This document shows positions 53,559 through 64,000 of a stretch of 64,000 nucleotides of DNA, piece after piece. This DNA comes from Scolanthus callimorphus (lineage: Eukaryota; Cnidaria; Anthozoa; Actiniaria; Edwardsiidae). Under the pieces are notes generated by a model. It searched no databases, was not told the origin of the DNA, and saw nothing but the letters and a program-made list of their open reading frames with translations. A program made the position numbers and the translations under genes. Position 1 is the stretch's first letter, and each line of letters opens with the position of its first letter. Location of the stretch: NCBI GenBank assembly GCA_033964015.1, contig CM066921.1, forward strand, positions 26,889,355 through 26,953,354. The letters run 5' to 3'.

Positions 53559-54235
53559 GAAGACTTGGAAATTGTTTAGACGTTCACAAAGTAGTGTAAG
53601 AGTGATTGATTTTCGACATTTGAACATGAAAGGGTAAACTCTACGTCATGGATGATGTGCTCTTGGTTCTTATTTCCACGGACAGAATTCCAGACGAGTG
53701 CATAGTTTTGGAGCACGCAACAACTTACAGATTTATCAAGGAATCAGGTAGCGACCCTTGCTTGATATCTTGTACGTATCCGTATACAATAACCCTATGA
53801 AAATTTCAAATGCAAACACATAAAAGTAATCAATTAATCGCTGATTAAATGGGTGTGAAGTATTCACGAAAAGCCATATAACAAGAGCTAGAAGAATCCT
53901 GCCAGTATAAAATGAATACGTGAAAAACATCATAGCCCACGCGGTCAAATGCCAAACGTAACTCAACTTTTGGAAGTTAGGCACTTCAAAGGAGGCGGTA
54001 GTGTCCGTCGGAGCTCTCTCCTTTGAACCAAAGCTTCATTTACTTTATTCACCAATACGCAATTACATATACCCAGGAAAATGCCCCAAGGTGATTTCAG
54101 TAGGTTGGTGTCATGGAGACGCCGAAACGTTGTGTTTTAGTTTTAACTGTACGTTTTTACATGATGAAGGGTATTGCGAAAAAATAGAACCTTGTCAGAA
54201 CGTTCAATTTGGATGCCAAGGTTGTTGTCAGTGGA

Positions 54236-54359
54236 GTTGTTCCGCGTAGGAACCTTAGAGATGCAAATGAAGCAAGTCTTTTGTTTTCGGTTGACCAGAA
54301 TCAATTGGAAGCAAAAGGTTCGCTTCATTTGCATCTCTACCGTTCTTACGCGGACCAAC
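54236..54359. mobile_element. Small foldback MITE
   Basis: GTTGTTCCGCGTAGGAAC pairs with GTTCTTACGCGGACCAAC. AGAGATGCAAATGAAGC is mirrored as GCTTCATTTGCATCTCT. Confidence 0.8.
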
Positions 54360-54547
54360 TGCATTTAATTGGCATTTAGTTGTCATTATAACAATCGTTC
54401 ATAATATAGCTATTTAGGAGCAGACCTCCATAAAGATACCTATGGAAAGGGTTCAAGAAATCCGACAAAAATAATGCGAAAGCTTCTGAGTTGTTATAAA
54501 AATCAATCCCAGCAAGCCGGTCAGCCAGAAGCAAACAACAGCTTTGG

Positions 54548-54983
54548 CGCGCACCCCCCGGGGGGCGGGGGGGGGGGGGACTCCCATATTTTTTTGTCGG
54601 TATGATCGTTAAAATCGCGATGGCTTGGTCTCTTTCCGGGATGATCCTGATCTTCAATAAATTTTAGGTAGATTGGTATCTTTTAGGGCCGAAACTGGGT
54701 CCAAATTGTTTTCTCTCATGATCGTGCTTCTAAAACCCGTGTAAGAAAGAGAGATTATTCGATGAGAAGACAATAAATTAGAAACAAACACGGAAATTTC
54801 TTGATGGGTATCTTTTACCTGTTACCTGTGTCCCTCGCGCCTACTTGGTACATAAGACCTCATCTTTGAGGGTATCTTTTAGGGTAATAAATTTTTTGAG
54901 CCACGCCACGGCCCGCCATGTTTGGTATCTTTTAGGGGTGAAACTAAAAATTTCCGACGATCATCCCCGACAAAAGAATATTG

Positions 54984-55021
<38 letters not shown>

Positions 55022-55027
55022 GCGGCG
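54548..55027. mobile_element. MITE whose ends are G/C homopolymers
   Basis: Left: GCGCACCCCCCGGGGGG with a G-run then ACTCCCATA and TTTTTTGTCGG. Right: GACGATCATCCCCGACAAAA and GGAGTC followed by a C-run of about 31 and GGGCGGCGCAC. The interior repeats GGTATCTTTTAGGG three or four times. Confidence 0.75.
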
Positions 55028-55491
55028 CACAAACACCCGCACTCCTGAACAAGAAAATCCTGGAACCTCCCCCGGAAAAATCTAGTAATGGTCCATTTAC
55101 AACGATTCTACGTAATTTGAGGTAGTTTATTTACTTGTCTTATTGGAAAGCTTTTGAACCAATGGGAAAAACCTTTGAAACTAGTCAACATGAAACATTT
55201 AACTTTGTGTCTTGCACAGACGAAAAGTTACAGGGTAATGAAATCTCCAAATTTTACAGAGGTTTGTATGTGGCCCTTTGCCATATAAACGCCTGTAAAA
55301 AATTCACGTATTGCTCCTAAACAGGCTACAACCCCCACACTTGGCAATTTGACTACTTTCAGTGAGATCTTTCATAGGTTTAAAAAGTTTTCCAATCAGA
55401 CAAATACAAAATTACGTCAAATCGGTCTATACTTACAATGACGATAAATCTTGTGAAAAGTTCGATGGTATTTCATCCAGTTTAGTGCACA

Positions 55492-55589
55492 CCATTTCCT
55501 TTTGTAGGACAGACGAAAGTACACATGGCAGGTCCGTAGGTAAGGTTCTCCTATTGTTTGAATTTATTACCAACAGTAATAATCATTAG
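55492..55589 (+). repeat. 98-bp duplicated block, copy 1
   Basis: Matches 59851-59948. It contains CATTTCCTTTTGTAG, then GACAGACGAAAGTACACATGG, a CAGGT, and TTATTACCAACAGTAATAAT. The centre looks like a short exon between AG and GT. Confidence 0.75.
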
Positions 55590-55592
55590 GAT

Positions 55593-55720
55593 CTTTAAAG
55601 GCTGGTTTCCATATAGTCTTATCTGTCGTACTGTCTCATCAGTCGACCGGGAAACAAAAGAATAATTCCATTCCATTGTTTCACGGTCGACTGATGAGAC
55701 AGTCGATAAGACTATGTAAG
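55593..55720. mobile_element. Foldback MITE
   Basis: CATATAGTCTTATCTGTCGT and CTCATCAGTCGACCG are mirrored by CGGTCGACTGATGAG and GATAAGACTATG. The start TTTAAAGGCTGGTTTCCA is the same as 42806. Confidence 0.8.
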
Positions 55721-55721
55721 G

Positions 55722-55855
55722 GTTAGAGAATGGACGCGAGTGTTCTATGGGATATAGACCACTAATGAACAAAAATCTGCGAGCGCGTTAGCGCGAGCAG
55801 ATTTTTGTTCATTAGTGGTCTATTTCCCATAGGACACGAGCGTCCATTCTCTAAC
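55722..55855. mobile_element. Near-perfect palindromic MITE
   Basis: GTTAGAGAATGGACGC to GACCACTAATGAACAAAAAT is mirrored almost base for base on the right, with the centre at GCGAGCGCGTTAGCGCGAGC. Confidence 0.9.
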
Positions 55856-57067
55856 TGTTTTAGAACATGACCAATGCCACGAAGAAAGTATTTTTAAAGT
55901 TTTTGTGCTAGCTTGTCATTGACATATCAACATCATTACAGAGCATTGTTCAGAGCCATACTTCATCCAAGGCTTTTTACAATAGTAGTGTCAATCACAG
56001 CCTTGTGTGTGTGAATGAAAAGATCTACCGACAAAGCGGTTTGTTTTGAGTGCATGAATTGTTCTAATTAATTTCCAAGTGTTTGTTTTGAGACGATAGC
56101 AGTTGAAACTGGCCATACTGGAGTTGCTGACAGGTTTCGTTCCCGAAGTCAGGTAAGAAATGAAAATATTCTATCGCAAGCTTTTGTAATGGATTCCTCG
56201 ACTCCTATGGCCCAAGGAAAAGGGAGAAACAGGAAAGCGTACATAAAATCTCGGTCTCGTTATCAGAATTCGTAAATCCGTAAAGTTTTGATCGAAGACC
56301 GGAAATTGAACTCAGAAGTCGCATTACAGCGGAACATTTGGTAAAACATACTTTTCAATTGACAATCTGTTTCTTCCCGGGGCTTTCTTATGAGAATTGC
56401 AAGAGCGCTGATGTTCGAGGCTGGCAAAATTCGAAGTTGTTTTAGCAATTCGAGACTCAAATGTTTTTCAAATGCCTAGAGACAGCCAAGAGTTGAGTGA
56501 ATCAGACAATAAACCGATGTGAAAGGTGGAAGTTTTTTCCTTAAAAATACAGTACGTTATACATGAAAAAGCAACATCAAAATGCAAAATGTTCGTGGAG
56601 AAACTTTTAGGTATTTGCTATGCTTAACTACAGAACAAAAAGCTATGTTCTTAGGGGGCTGTCGCACGCTTGCTGGCCACTTCTCTGACAAGAAAATAGC
56701 TCAAATCGCAATCCAATTCCATCGTCTTGATAACTGGTCAAAACAACCTAGAATTGCATTTGTCCAACACTTGAAAGGTTTTTCTATAAATCTGGAGGAT
56801 TATTTTGATTACTACGGGAAAATATGCATGTGTTTTTGCGGTTACTATTTTACTTAACTTAAGGTTCTTAATTTTTTGCCTAATAAAACTTCGAATTCTT
56901 ATAAACGTGGTTATTATAAACAAATTGCAATGTTGAAAATGTACTAATTTTGATTTGTTTATTTTGTTATAGAAAGATGTTGGAGAGAGACTTGAAATAA
57001 AGGGCTATTTTGCAAAAGATGACAATGAAGTCAATGTTTTTCTTTATTTTGCAGAGTTGGTTGTGTC
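55856..57067. other. Gene-free stretch
   Basis: A plus-strand frame at 56582-56857 (reading FRYLLCLTTEQKAMFLGGC) looks faintly coding but has no splice context or recognised family. Nothing else was seen. Confidence 0.4.
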
Positions 57068-57291
57068 AAGCGGCGAGGGAAGAACAGGGTGTGGTTTGTA
57101 CATAGTCATTAGTATTCATGCCCATAGTCATTAGTATTCTCTATGTTGCACCTTGGTTTTCTTTGTTCTTCTTCAGGAGAACAATGAAAATGCAAGGTGC
57201 AACCAGAGAATATTAATGACTATGAGCATGAATACTAATGACTATGTACAAACCCCTAATTTTCCCTATTGTTCAATGCCCTCGCCGCTTG
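57068..57291. mobile_element. Foldback MITE
   Basis: CAAGCGGCGAGGG and GTTTGTACATAGTCATTAGT are mirrored by ACTAATGACTATGTACAAAC and CCCTCGCCGCTTG. Confidence 0.85.
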
Positions 57292-57656
57292 ACGCTTTAG
57301 TTTCTATGGGACATAGGGGACGCAAATGCCGGTTGCTGATTGGCTGAGTGGCATTGGTCATGTTCTAAATGGAAAATAGACAAGAACGACAACGGCAAAG
57401 AACAATACACTTGATTGCAGAGTACAATGCTTGCACGTGCAAATCCGTAAAGTCGAATTAATTTCAACCGTTTAAGGTTACTGAGAACCTTCGCGCACGT
57501 CCTCGAAAAAAAATCATACTCGTCCTTAGTTTAACCAAAACATGTCAACCTATATATCGTTAGAAAGCTTATAGAATGGACTAGCAGGCTATGGCAAAAA
57601 GAAGTAACTTTTTATTAAACATAATGTTTTTAAAGCTTTTATAAAAAAAAAATGAG

Positions 57657-57991
57657 TGTGACATTTTCAAGAGCTATCGCCGTCGAACTGCTTGACCTTG
57701 ACTCCCAAGAAACACGGCGTTTTAATCCTTAAAGGTGTTTCTCAAAAACCGTGTCTGCGTTTTAAAAAATTTTGTTTACTTCAAAAGTTATGATTTTTAA
57801 ATTTTTTAGAGCGTGAAATTTCTATAAAATTTGACCTTGGAAATTTAAAAGTTCCATAACTTTTGAACAACGCAAAATTTTAAAAAACGCAGACACGGTT
57901 TTTGAGAAAAACCTTTAATGATTAAAACAATGTTTTACTTGGGAGTCAAGGTCAAGCAGGTCGGCAGCGATAGCTCTTGAAAGTGTCACAC
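57657..57991. repeat. Internal palindrome, arms about 160 bp
   Basis: GTGTGACATTTTCAAGAGCT and GCTTGACCTTGACTCCCAAG are mirrored by CTTGGGAGTCAAGGTCAAGC and AGCTCTTGAAAGTGTCACAC. The centre is near 57825. Confidence 0.85.
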
Positions 57992-57999
57992 CCACATTT

Positions 58000-58062
58000 C
58001 AATAATATATAGATTTAGCCACTGGCTAAAAGCGGAGCTCCTGGTTATAAAATTTTCTGTGT
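58000..58062 (+). repeat. Dispersed repeat shared with 52142-52204
   Basis: Joins the palindrome to the tandem array. Confidence 0.85.
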
Positions 58063-58079
58063 GAATGAAAGGGATTCCC

Positions 58080-58990
58080 ATGTGTACATGGTTTACATGG
58101 TTGCTTTAGAGTCTTCCCTTCACAAGATATTAATTTTTCAAGCATAGATGACGTCATCGCTGACGTCATATCACGAGACCACCTCATTTCACTTATCTGG
58201 TGACCTAGACTACACTACCCAAGTTTGGTTGTTTTAGAGTCTTCCCTTCACGAGATATTGTTTTTCAAACATAGATGACGTCATCGATGACGTCACATCA
58301 CGTGACCACTTCATTTCGCTCATCTGGTGACCTGGATTACATTACCCAAGTTTGGTTGGTTTAGAGTCTTCCTTTCATGAGATATTCATTTTTCAAGCGT
58401 AGATGACGTCATCGATGACGTCATATCACGTGACCACCTCATTTCGCTCATCTGGTGGCCTAGACTACACTACCCAAGTTTTGTTGTCTTAGAGTCTTCC
58501 CTTGACGAGATATTGATTTTTCAAGCATAGATGACGTCATCGATGACGTCATATCACGTGACCACCTCATTTCGCTCATCTGGTGGCCTAGACTACACTA
58601 CCCAAGTTTTGTTGTCTTAGAGTCTTCCCTTGACGAGATATTGATTTTTCAAGCATAGATGACGTCATCGATGACGTCATATCACGTGACCAACTCATTT
58701 CGCTCATCTGGTGGCCTAGACTACACTACCCAAGTTTGGTTGTTTTAGAGTCTTCCCTTCACGAGATATTGATTTTTCAAGCATAGATGACGTCATCGAT
58801 GACGTCATATCACGTGACCAACTCATTTCGCTCATCTGGTGGCCTCGACTACACTACCCAAGTTTGGTTGTTTTAGAGTCTTCCCTTCACGAGATATTGA
58901 TTTTTCAAGCATAGATGACGTCATCGATGACGTCACATCACGTGTCCGTGTTACAGCACCCCCCTTGTGGCATAGACAAAATATCCCAAG
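58080..58990 (+). repeat. Seven 128-bp tandem repeats with paired CRE palindromes
   Basis: ATAGATGACGTCATCG recurs at 58144, 58271, 58399, 58527, 58655, 58783 and 58911 (periods 127, then 128). Each unit also has CACTACCCAAGTTTGGTTG, TTAGAGTCTTCCCTT and TCACGTGACC. Copies 2-7 hold the perfect palindrome TGACGTCATCGATGACGTCA; copy 1 has one change. Confidence 0.95.
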
Positions 58991-59061
58991 TATGGTTGTC
59001 TTAGCATGTTCCCTTGAGGAGATATAATTTTTTCTTTGCATACCACAGGGTTCCCATGTGT

Positions 59062-59095
59062 ACACGGACGGACGGACGGACGACGGACGGACGGC
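59062..59095 (+). repeat. (GGAC)n microsatellite
   Basis: About eight GGAC units with one break, just after the tandem array. Confidence 0.85.
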
Positions 59096-59850
59096 GTACG
59101 CTATAGGTTTAATACCAGAAAAATAAAGAAAAAATCATATCTCCCGAAGGGAAGCTTCTATAGAAGTCAAACTTGGACAAAGTTTCAAAGACCATAAGAG
59201 GAGCTCTACACCAAAGTCACGTGCCCTTACGTCATCAATGACGTCATCAAAATGATCCAAAATGCCCGTGACGTTCAAAAATCAACTCGATAGTATACTA
59301 TACGTTTTTCCCTTAGGTATGGTGCTCCGCTTGCGCGCATATCAAGATAGTTCCTTTGAAAAAGTGTCGACTTTCTCCAACTTCCTTATAAGGAATTATC
59401 TTGGAATCCCAGTAAGTTTTTCACTATTTTTATTGGCTTAGAAAGCTTAAACCTCAACCAAAACTCAAATATACTCCGAGGAAAGATGCTATGTGCATTT
59501 TTCACTGTGTTGTTCACGGTCAAGAGCCTGGCAACAAGGTAGACTAGATACCACAGGAAGCCCGGTCAATCTCTGGAATGGCGACACTGCTATCTTGATA
59601 TGGGCCTTCGGCCCGCGCAGGAGCTCCGCTAAAACCTTCAAAAAAATTATGTTTATCCAAAAGTTATTTCTTTTTGTCATAGTCTGCTAGTCCATTTTAT
59701 AAGCTTTCCAACGATATATAGGTTGACATGTTTTGGTTTTTTTTCCGAGTACGTGCGCGAAGGTTCTCAGTAACCTTAATTCTGAACTGCGACGTGAAAC
59801 TATCATGTTTTACGCTCCGTGACAGCGGGAGCGTGGTTCCGATTTTGTTG

Positions 59851-59948
59851 CATTTCCTTCTTGTAGGGCAGACGACAGTACACATGGCAGGTTAGCAGAT
59901 AAGCTTGTCTTGTAGCTTGAACTTATTACCAACAGTAATAATCATTAA
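59851..59948 (+). repeat. 98-bp duplicated block, copy 2
   Basis: Matches 55492-55589: CATTTCCTTCTTGTAG, GGCAGACGACAGTACACATGG, CAGGT and TTATTACCAACAGTAATAAT. Confidence 0.75.
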
Positions 59949-59980
59949 ACGTACGATTGTGAAAGGAACTACGTATTTGT

Positions 59981-60277
59981 TTAAAGGCCGGTTTACACTT
60001 GCGATTTTTGTTGCATTTGTCGCGGCGATTTTTCTCGCGCGAGTTGCAATTCTAACTCTCTAGTGTAAACGAGATGTGAAATCCGGTCAAATCGCATCAA
60101 GTTGCAAAGAGTTTCGGACATGTTTGAAATCTCACGCGACAAAAATTGCGGTCGGTCGCGCCGAGTTACACTTAGTTTACATTAGTGATTTTGAGTTGAC
60201 GCGTACGTGCGAGAAAAATCGCCGCGACTCGCGCGACAAAAATTGCAGCAAAAATCGCAAGTGTAAACGGGCGTTAA
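59981..60277. mobile_element. MITE with TTAAAGGCCGGTTTACACTT ends
   Basis: The right end, AAGTGTAAACGGGCGTTAA, is the inverted form. The interior repeats AAAAATCGC/GCGATTTTT words in both orientations. Confidence 0.85.
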
Positions 60278-60284
60278 GGCTATT

Positions 60285-60498
60285 GAGACCCCGTCCACAC
60301 TACACCCGGCGTTTTCAAAAACGAAAACGGATACTTTTTGCTCCGTTTTCAAAAAGATTTGCGTCCACACTTATCGTTTTCGTATTGTTTTCTCCGTTCT
60401 CGGTGATCGTTTTCGGCGTTGTAGTGTGAACGATAGCCGTATCCGGAGCAAAAACTATTCGTTTTCGTTTGGAAATGGTGTAGTGTGGACGGGGTCTG
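60285..60498. mobile_element. MITE with AGACCCCGTCCACACTAC ends
   Basis: The right end, GTAGTGTGGACGGGGTCT, is a perfect inverted repeat. The interior repeats CGTTTTC/GAAAACG. Confidence 0.9.
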
Positions 60499-61545
60499 AG
60501 AAACTACAGGGCACGGCGTTATTCCCAGAAATATTGGTCAAGATGGCGGCCGCTCATTTGCATAATGACTGCGAAAAATACAAGAGAATGTATGGGAGTT
60601 CCTCTGCAAACAGACTCTGATATTAACTAGCATAGTATATGAAGTCTTACGAGCGATAAATTGAGTATTGATACGCTTTGGAAACCTGTTCCATCGTACC
60701 CCGCTATCTGGCTCCACCAAGGCTCTCATGACCTCTGTAATTTAGCCCGAAATCAGTGAAATCACATACAAATTTTTGTCCTCCACTACCTTGGAATGTC
60801 GTCTACACGAAAGTTGGGACTCGGAAATAGTAAAATAGATATAAACGTTTGTAAATCAGCTGAAAAACACGCAATAGAATATGTGCTAATATGTTCCATA
60901 ATCCTTGAAATTGTGCTTAAATTCGACGACCAACAGACGCCATGTTATGCAATGTTATGGAGCAACAACATGGCAATGCCTATTCATGTGGAAATTGAGA
61001 CAAAGTGGGTATCAAAACTTGTGGAATAATATGTTAAAACCGTACCGGATTAAAATTCGTTATGGCGCATTATCTCAAGGAAACATTATTACAAATTGTG
61101 TGAGGCTTCGTTTCGTGGAAAATGCCGAGTTAGTCATAAATTGCGGGAGAAGTTTGCACGCGCGTTGAAGGTTTTCAAGATAACCCCGATTTGCATAGCA
61201 ACGCTTTGAGGCAAAATTATTCATCCCTACGAATACTCGATCCTTAAACCGTCCACTGCATGGGATATTGTCAACTTTGATCATAATGTCTGACTAATAA
61301 GAGGACGTCATTCTTTCCCTTACAGTGAAATATAAAGGGAAAAACAAATGCTCCCACTCGTGTTGCTATGTTTCGTTTAAGTCTGCCTTCTCAAGTTGGA
61401 TACTAATTTGTCTACTGAATCAATTCAATTGGTGCTTGAATGTAGTGCGCAGAATCGACGAGTGTGATTGCAATCATTATCATGCGGCTTTCCGCTGGGC
61501 AAGCGCGGACTCGAAATGTCCAATATTTCTGGGAATGCAATCGTA
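60499..61545. other. Gene-free stretch
   Basis: No gene or repeat recognised beyond short AT-rich runs. Confidence 0.4.
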
Positions 61546-61850
61546 CAGGTCCTTAGTTTGACCAAAACATGTCAACCTATATGTCGTTGGAAAACTCATA
61601 TAATGGACTAGCTTGCTGTGGCAAAAAGAAATATTTAATTGATAAATAAATCGTTTTCAAAGGATTGATTGAATGTTTTAGTGTGCCATTTTAACGACCT
61701 GAGCCAAGTAACACAATTGTTCCCTAAAGGCTTTTCTCAAAAATGTCTGCGCGCTTTTGGAAAATGTTGTTTTCAAAAGTTGCGAAACATTAAAATTTTT
61801 AGAGCGTCAAACTTAACACAATAAAATTTGACCTTGTCGCACAAATAAAT
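61546..61850 (+). repeat. Degraded partial copy of the TTAA-bounded element
   Basis: GTCCTTAGTTTGACCAAAAC, CATGTCAACCTATATGTCG and TGGCAAAAAGAA match the left arm at 57525-57605. Weaker matches continue to AATTTGACCTTG. The terminal TTAAGGTTACTG is missing. Confidence 0.75.
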
Positions 61851-62365
61851 GCACTAGAGTTACAAATATTTCAGGAAAATAAGTTTCAGGAAAATAAAAT
61901 AAATTTTTGAGCTGCGAAGTTTCTCAGTAACGAAACATGACCTGTTCTATTTTTTTGCACATGGTTTGGGGTCACTAAGTTGGATAAGGCATACAGTAAA
62001 AACCCAGCAACAAGAACCTGGATTAGGCTAGAATTATCCATGTGAACCCCATGTTTCCTTGTATTTTCAAATCAAGAAAAGCTGTTTTAGGCTAAAATTA
62101 TAGGTTATTATACTCGGGTTTTTACCGTATTGCACCCAAATGCAAAGCCATTAATCTCATCAAGGGAATGATAAAACGCCCGGTTGTTAGGCAACACGGA
62201 TACAACTTAAAACCAGGCACCTAATCGTTTCAAGACTGACACTTGGTCAAACCAATAGGTTCAATAACTTTGAAACCATAAAATATCACGAAAAGATTAT
62301 TTATAATATATATTATGTAATGCAAATTTGTTGACGCTATTTAACACTTATTGGATGAGGTTGAG

Positions 62366-62467
62366 CATGATAGTGAGATTTGGCAACGCCGAGGTTTGTG
62401 TTATCTGCCGAAGCGATGCTGAGGCGGATAACACTAACTCGAGGCGTTGACAAATCTCACTATCATG
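62366..62467. repeat. Hairpin, about 45-bp arms
   Basis: CATGATAGTGAGATTTG...GTTATCTGCC is mirrored by GGCGGATAAC...CAAATCTCACTATCATG. Confidence 0.85.
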
Positions 62468-63026
62468 TGAAAACCGAATTCAATAATTGTTTTATTATTC
62501 AGCAACCAAGAATTCTTACCTAACTAAACGAAGTCAGCGATGAGGCCGTGCACGGCGACACGGTTTTTCAACTTCAGCTTACGTCCATTGGTATTTTCCT
62601 TTTGTATTCAATTTAAATAGCCATAGTTGATGTTTAGATATCCTGAGCAATGATCTCTTGGCAAAAATCATAACAGATTCAACGAGAATATTCGCAAAAC
62701 CGGCTTTGAATTCGGAAATGAAAACCAAGATGGCGGCCAAACCTATTGGCTTGCGTTATGACGTAATTAGAGTGCATCAATCCTAATGTCTGTAGTATGA
62801 CGTCAGGCACTGCGCGCCAACAAGGTTTCGCTGCGTACTCTAGCCAATCAGACCGAGATAGTGGCATGGCTGAATAATAATATACTTTTGATGCTGTCCA
62901 CCCTTAAATTCATCCTTTCCCTGCGATAGGGTTACAATAAATGATTGACTGACCTCGAGCAAACTTTTCACACAAATTCCATTTCGATAAATAAGAGTCC
63001 ATAATTTTCGGTTTTCGAAACAACTA

Positions 63027-63561
63027 CAGTCGAAGCTCTCGTAAGCGACCACCTCGGGAACTGAAAATTGCGGTCGTTAACGGAGCTGGTCGCTTACGAG
63101 AACGGCTCTCGTAAGCGACCACCAAGCGGCTTCCTCCTTGAACAATAGGTGTTGGTCGCTTACGAGAGCTTAGTACAATAAATCTAGAAAAAAAACATGT
63201 GATACTAATGCTTAAAATTGTTTGATTTATTTCCCCAACTTTAATTAAAAATAGATAACCGCAAATATGTACATAGAAAATAGCATTTCACCGGTGCAGC
63301 TTGTATCAGTTTAGATATTTATGAGGTGATGACTGATGTTTTAAAGACAAAAAGTACTATGGTCGCTTACGAGAGCTTAAAAACAATAGAAAATCTCTGT
63401 TGATTTGAAATTATGGTCGCTAATGGAGCTGGTCGCATCGATAAGGCGGTCGCTTACGAGAGCTTGAAATAACAGAGTGACATTTCAAACGGGGTTTCGG
63501 GAAAATGGTCGTTTTGGGAGCTGGTCGCTTACGAGAGCGGTCGCACAGAGAGCTTCGACTG
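63027..63561. mobile_element. Mariner/pogo-like MITE with TA flanks
   Basis: The left end, CAGTCGAAGCTCTCGTAAGC, and the right end, GAGAGCTTCGACTG, are inverted and flanked by TA on both sides (63025-63026, 63562-63563). The word GGTCGCTTACGAGAGC and its complement occur at least seven times inside. No protein is encoded. Confidence 0.85.
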
Positions 63562-63772
63562 TAATGACTCTTGTCACAAAATATAAAAAGTGAAAAGTGA
63601 AAGATTACCTTGAATCTTTGATGGCAGTGAAGTCAAACTAAGAAGAAAGAGGATCAACATCACGAATAATCAGCGTCTGCACTGAAATTAATCAAAAGTA
63701 CAGTAGAAAGAGTAAGAACAAATCTTCGACTATTTGTGTCGTTCCTATCAGCCTCTATAAAGTATATAATTT

Positions 63773-63957
63773 CAGACCCCGTTCACATGAGACCGGTACA
63801 ATTCAGGTACGGTACAGGTTCAATTCTGGCAGACTTTGCAAAAGTGTGTTTACACGGACCATGCCGGACTTAGCCGTGCAAAAATCGGTCCGGTATCGCA
63901 GGTCCCGTGTGAACGTGCGACGATACAGTACCAGTAGAATTGTGTGAACGGGGTCTA
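63773..63957. mobile_element. MITE with CAGACCCCGTTCACA ends
   Basis: The right end, TGTGTGAACGGGGTCT, is the inverted form. The interior repeats GGTAC/GTACC and CCGGT words. Confidence 0.85.
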
Positions 63958-64000
63958 GACAGACGCCAATTATTTTAATTATTCTTTTATGTAAAACGAG

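Larger units (their letters stand above)
57472..59779. mobile_element. TTAA-bounded inverted-repeat element containing a satellite
   Basis: Both ends read TTAAGGTTACTGAGAACCTT (inverted), with further matching arms through ACCAAAACATGTCAACCTAT to about 130 bp. Within the ends, AAGGTT...AACCTT makes a small hairpin. The interior has a 335-bp palindrome (57657-57991), seven 128-bp tandem repeats and a GGAC microsatellite. TTAA at both outer edges suggests a TTAA-targeting transposase. No protein is encoded. Confidence 0.85.

Noticed and set aside
56582..56857. 91-codon plus-strand frame
   Set aside because: It has a plausible amino-acid mix but no family, promoter or splice context. Left as gene-free pending evidence.
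58080..58990. Possible CRISPR-like array
   Set aside because: The repeats are contiguous 128-bp units without unique spacers, in animal DNA.

Overview
The window is animal nuclear DNA. It is AT-rich, has spliced exons with GT-AG junctions, and is packed with short inverted-repeat elements, a LINE fragment, tRNA-derived SINEs and microsatellites. The repeat style and a cysteine-rich multi-pass membrane protein family recalled from corals point to a cnidarian, probably an anthozoan. That assignment is inference; nothing in the window fixes the species.

The main feature is a 15,269-bp virus-like element at 20373-35641. It is a Maverick/Polinton of the adintovirus type, bounded by 107-bp terminal inverted repeats that match at 106 of 107 positions and flanked by the direct repeat GAAAT. 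The left arm carries a protein-primed DNA polymerase B in four overlapping reading frames (20495-24748, +) and a retroviral-type integrase (24750-25739, -). The centre (25773-33265, +) is a late-type block: double jelly-roll major capsid protein, packaging ATPase, four small membrane or coiled-coil proteins, a probable penton protein, a glycine-rich membrane protein and a protein of about 507 residues split by one frameshift. The right arm (33559-35518, -) encodes a zinc-binding repeat protein, a TFIIB-like transcription factor and a small protein split by a frameshift. No adenovirus-type protease is visible.

Nearly every gene in the element has a TTTAAAGA-like box 24-44 nt before its start codon, and two pairs of genes share almost identical leaders. 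With the TFIIB-like gene this suggests a self-contained transcription programme. A 20-bp palindrome occurs three times in the element, twice inside reading frames. All the breaks are single frameshifts, with no nonsense mutations inside the conserved domains, so the copy is young or the breaks are assembly indels.

Left flank (1-20372): three exons of a minus-strand membrane protein (15436-15249, 12921-12787, 12717-11404) joined by phase-1 introns, a possible C-terminal exon at 5978-6330, and many MITEs. Right flank (35642-64000): no convincing intact gene. It holds a decayed LINE reverse transcriptase (41370-41935), a decayed acidic-tailed pseudogene (50675-51019), many MITEs, and a 2.3-kb TTAA-bounded element (57472-59779) enclosing seven 128-bp tandem repeats, most with a perfect palindrome of two TGACGTCA sites.
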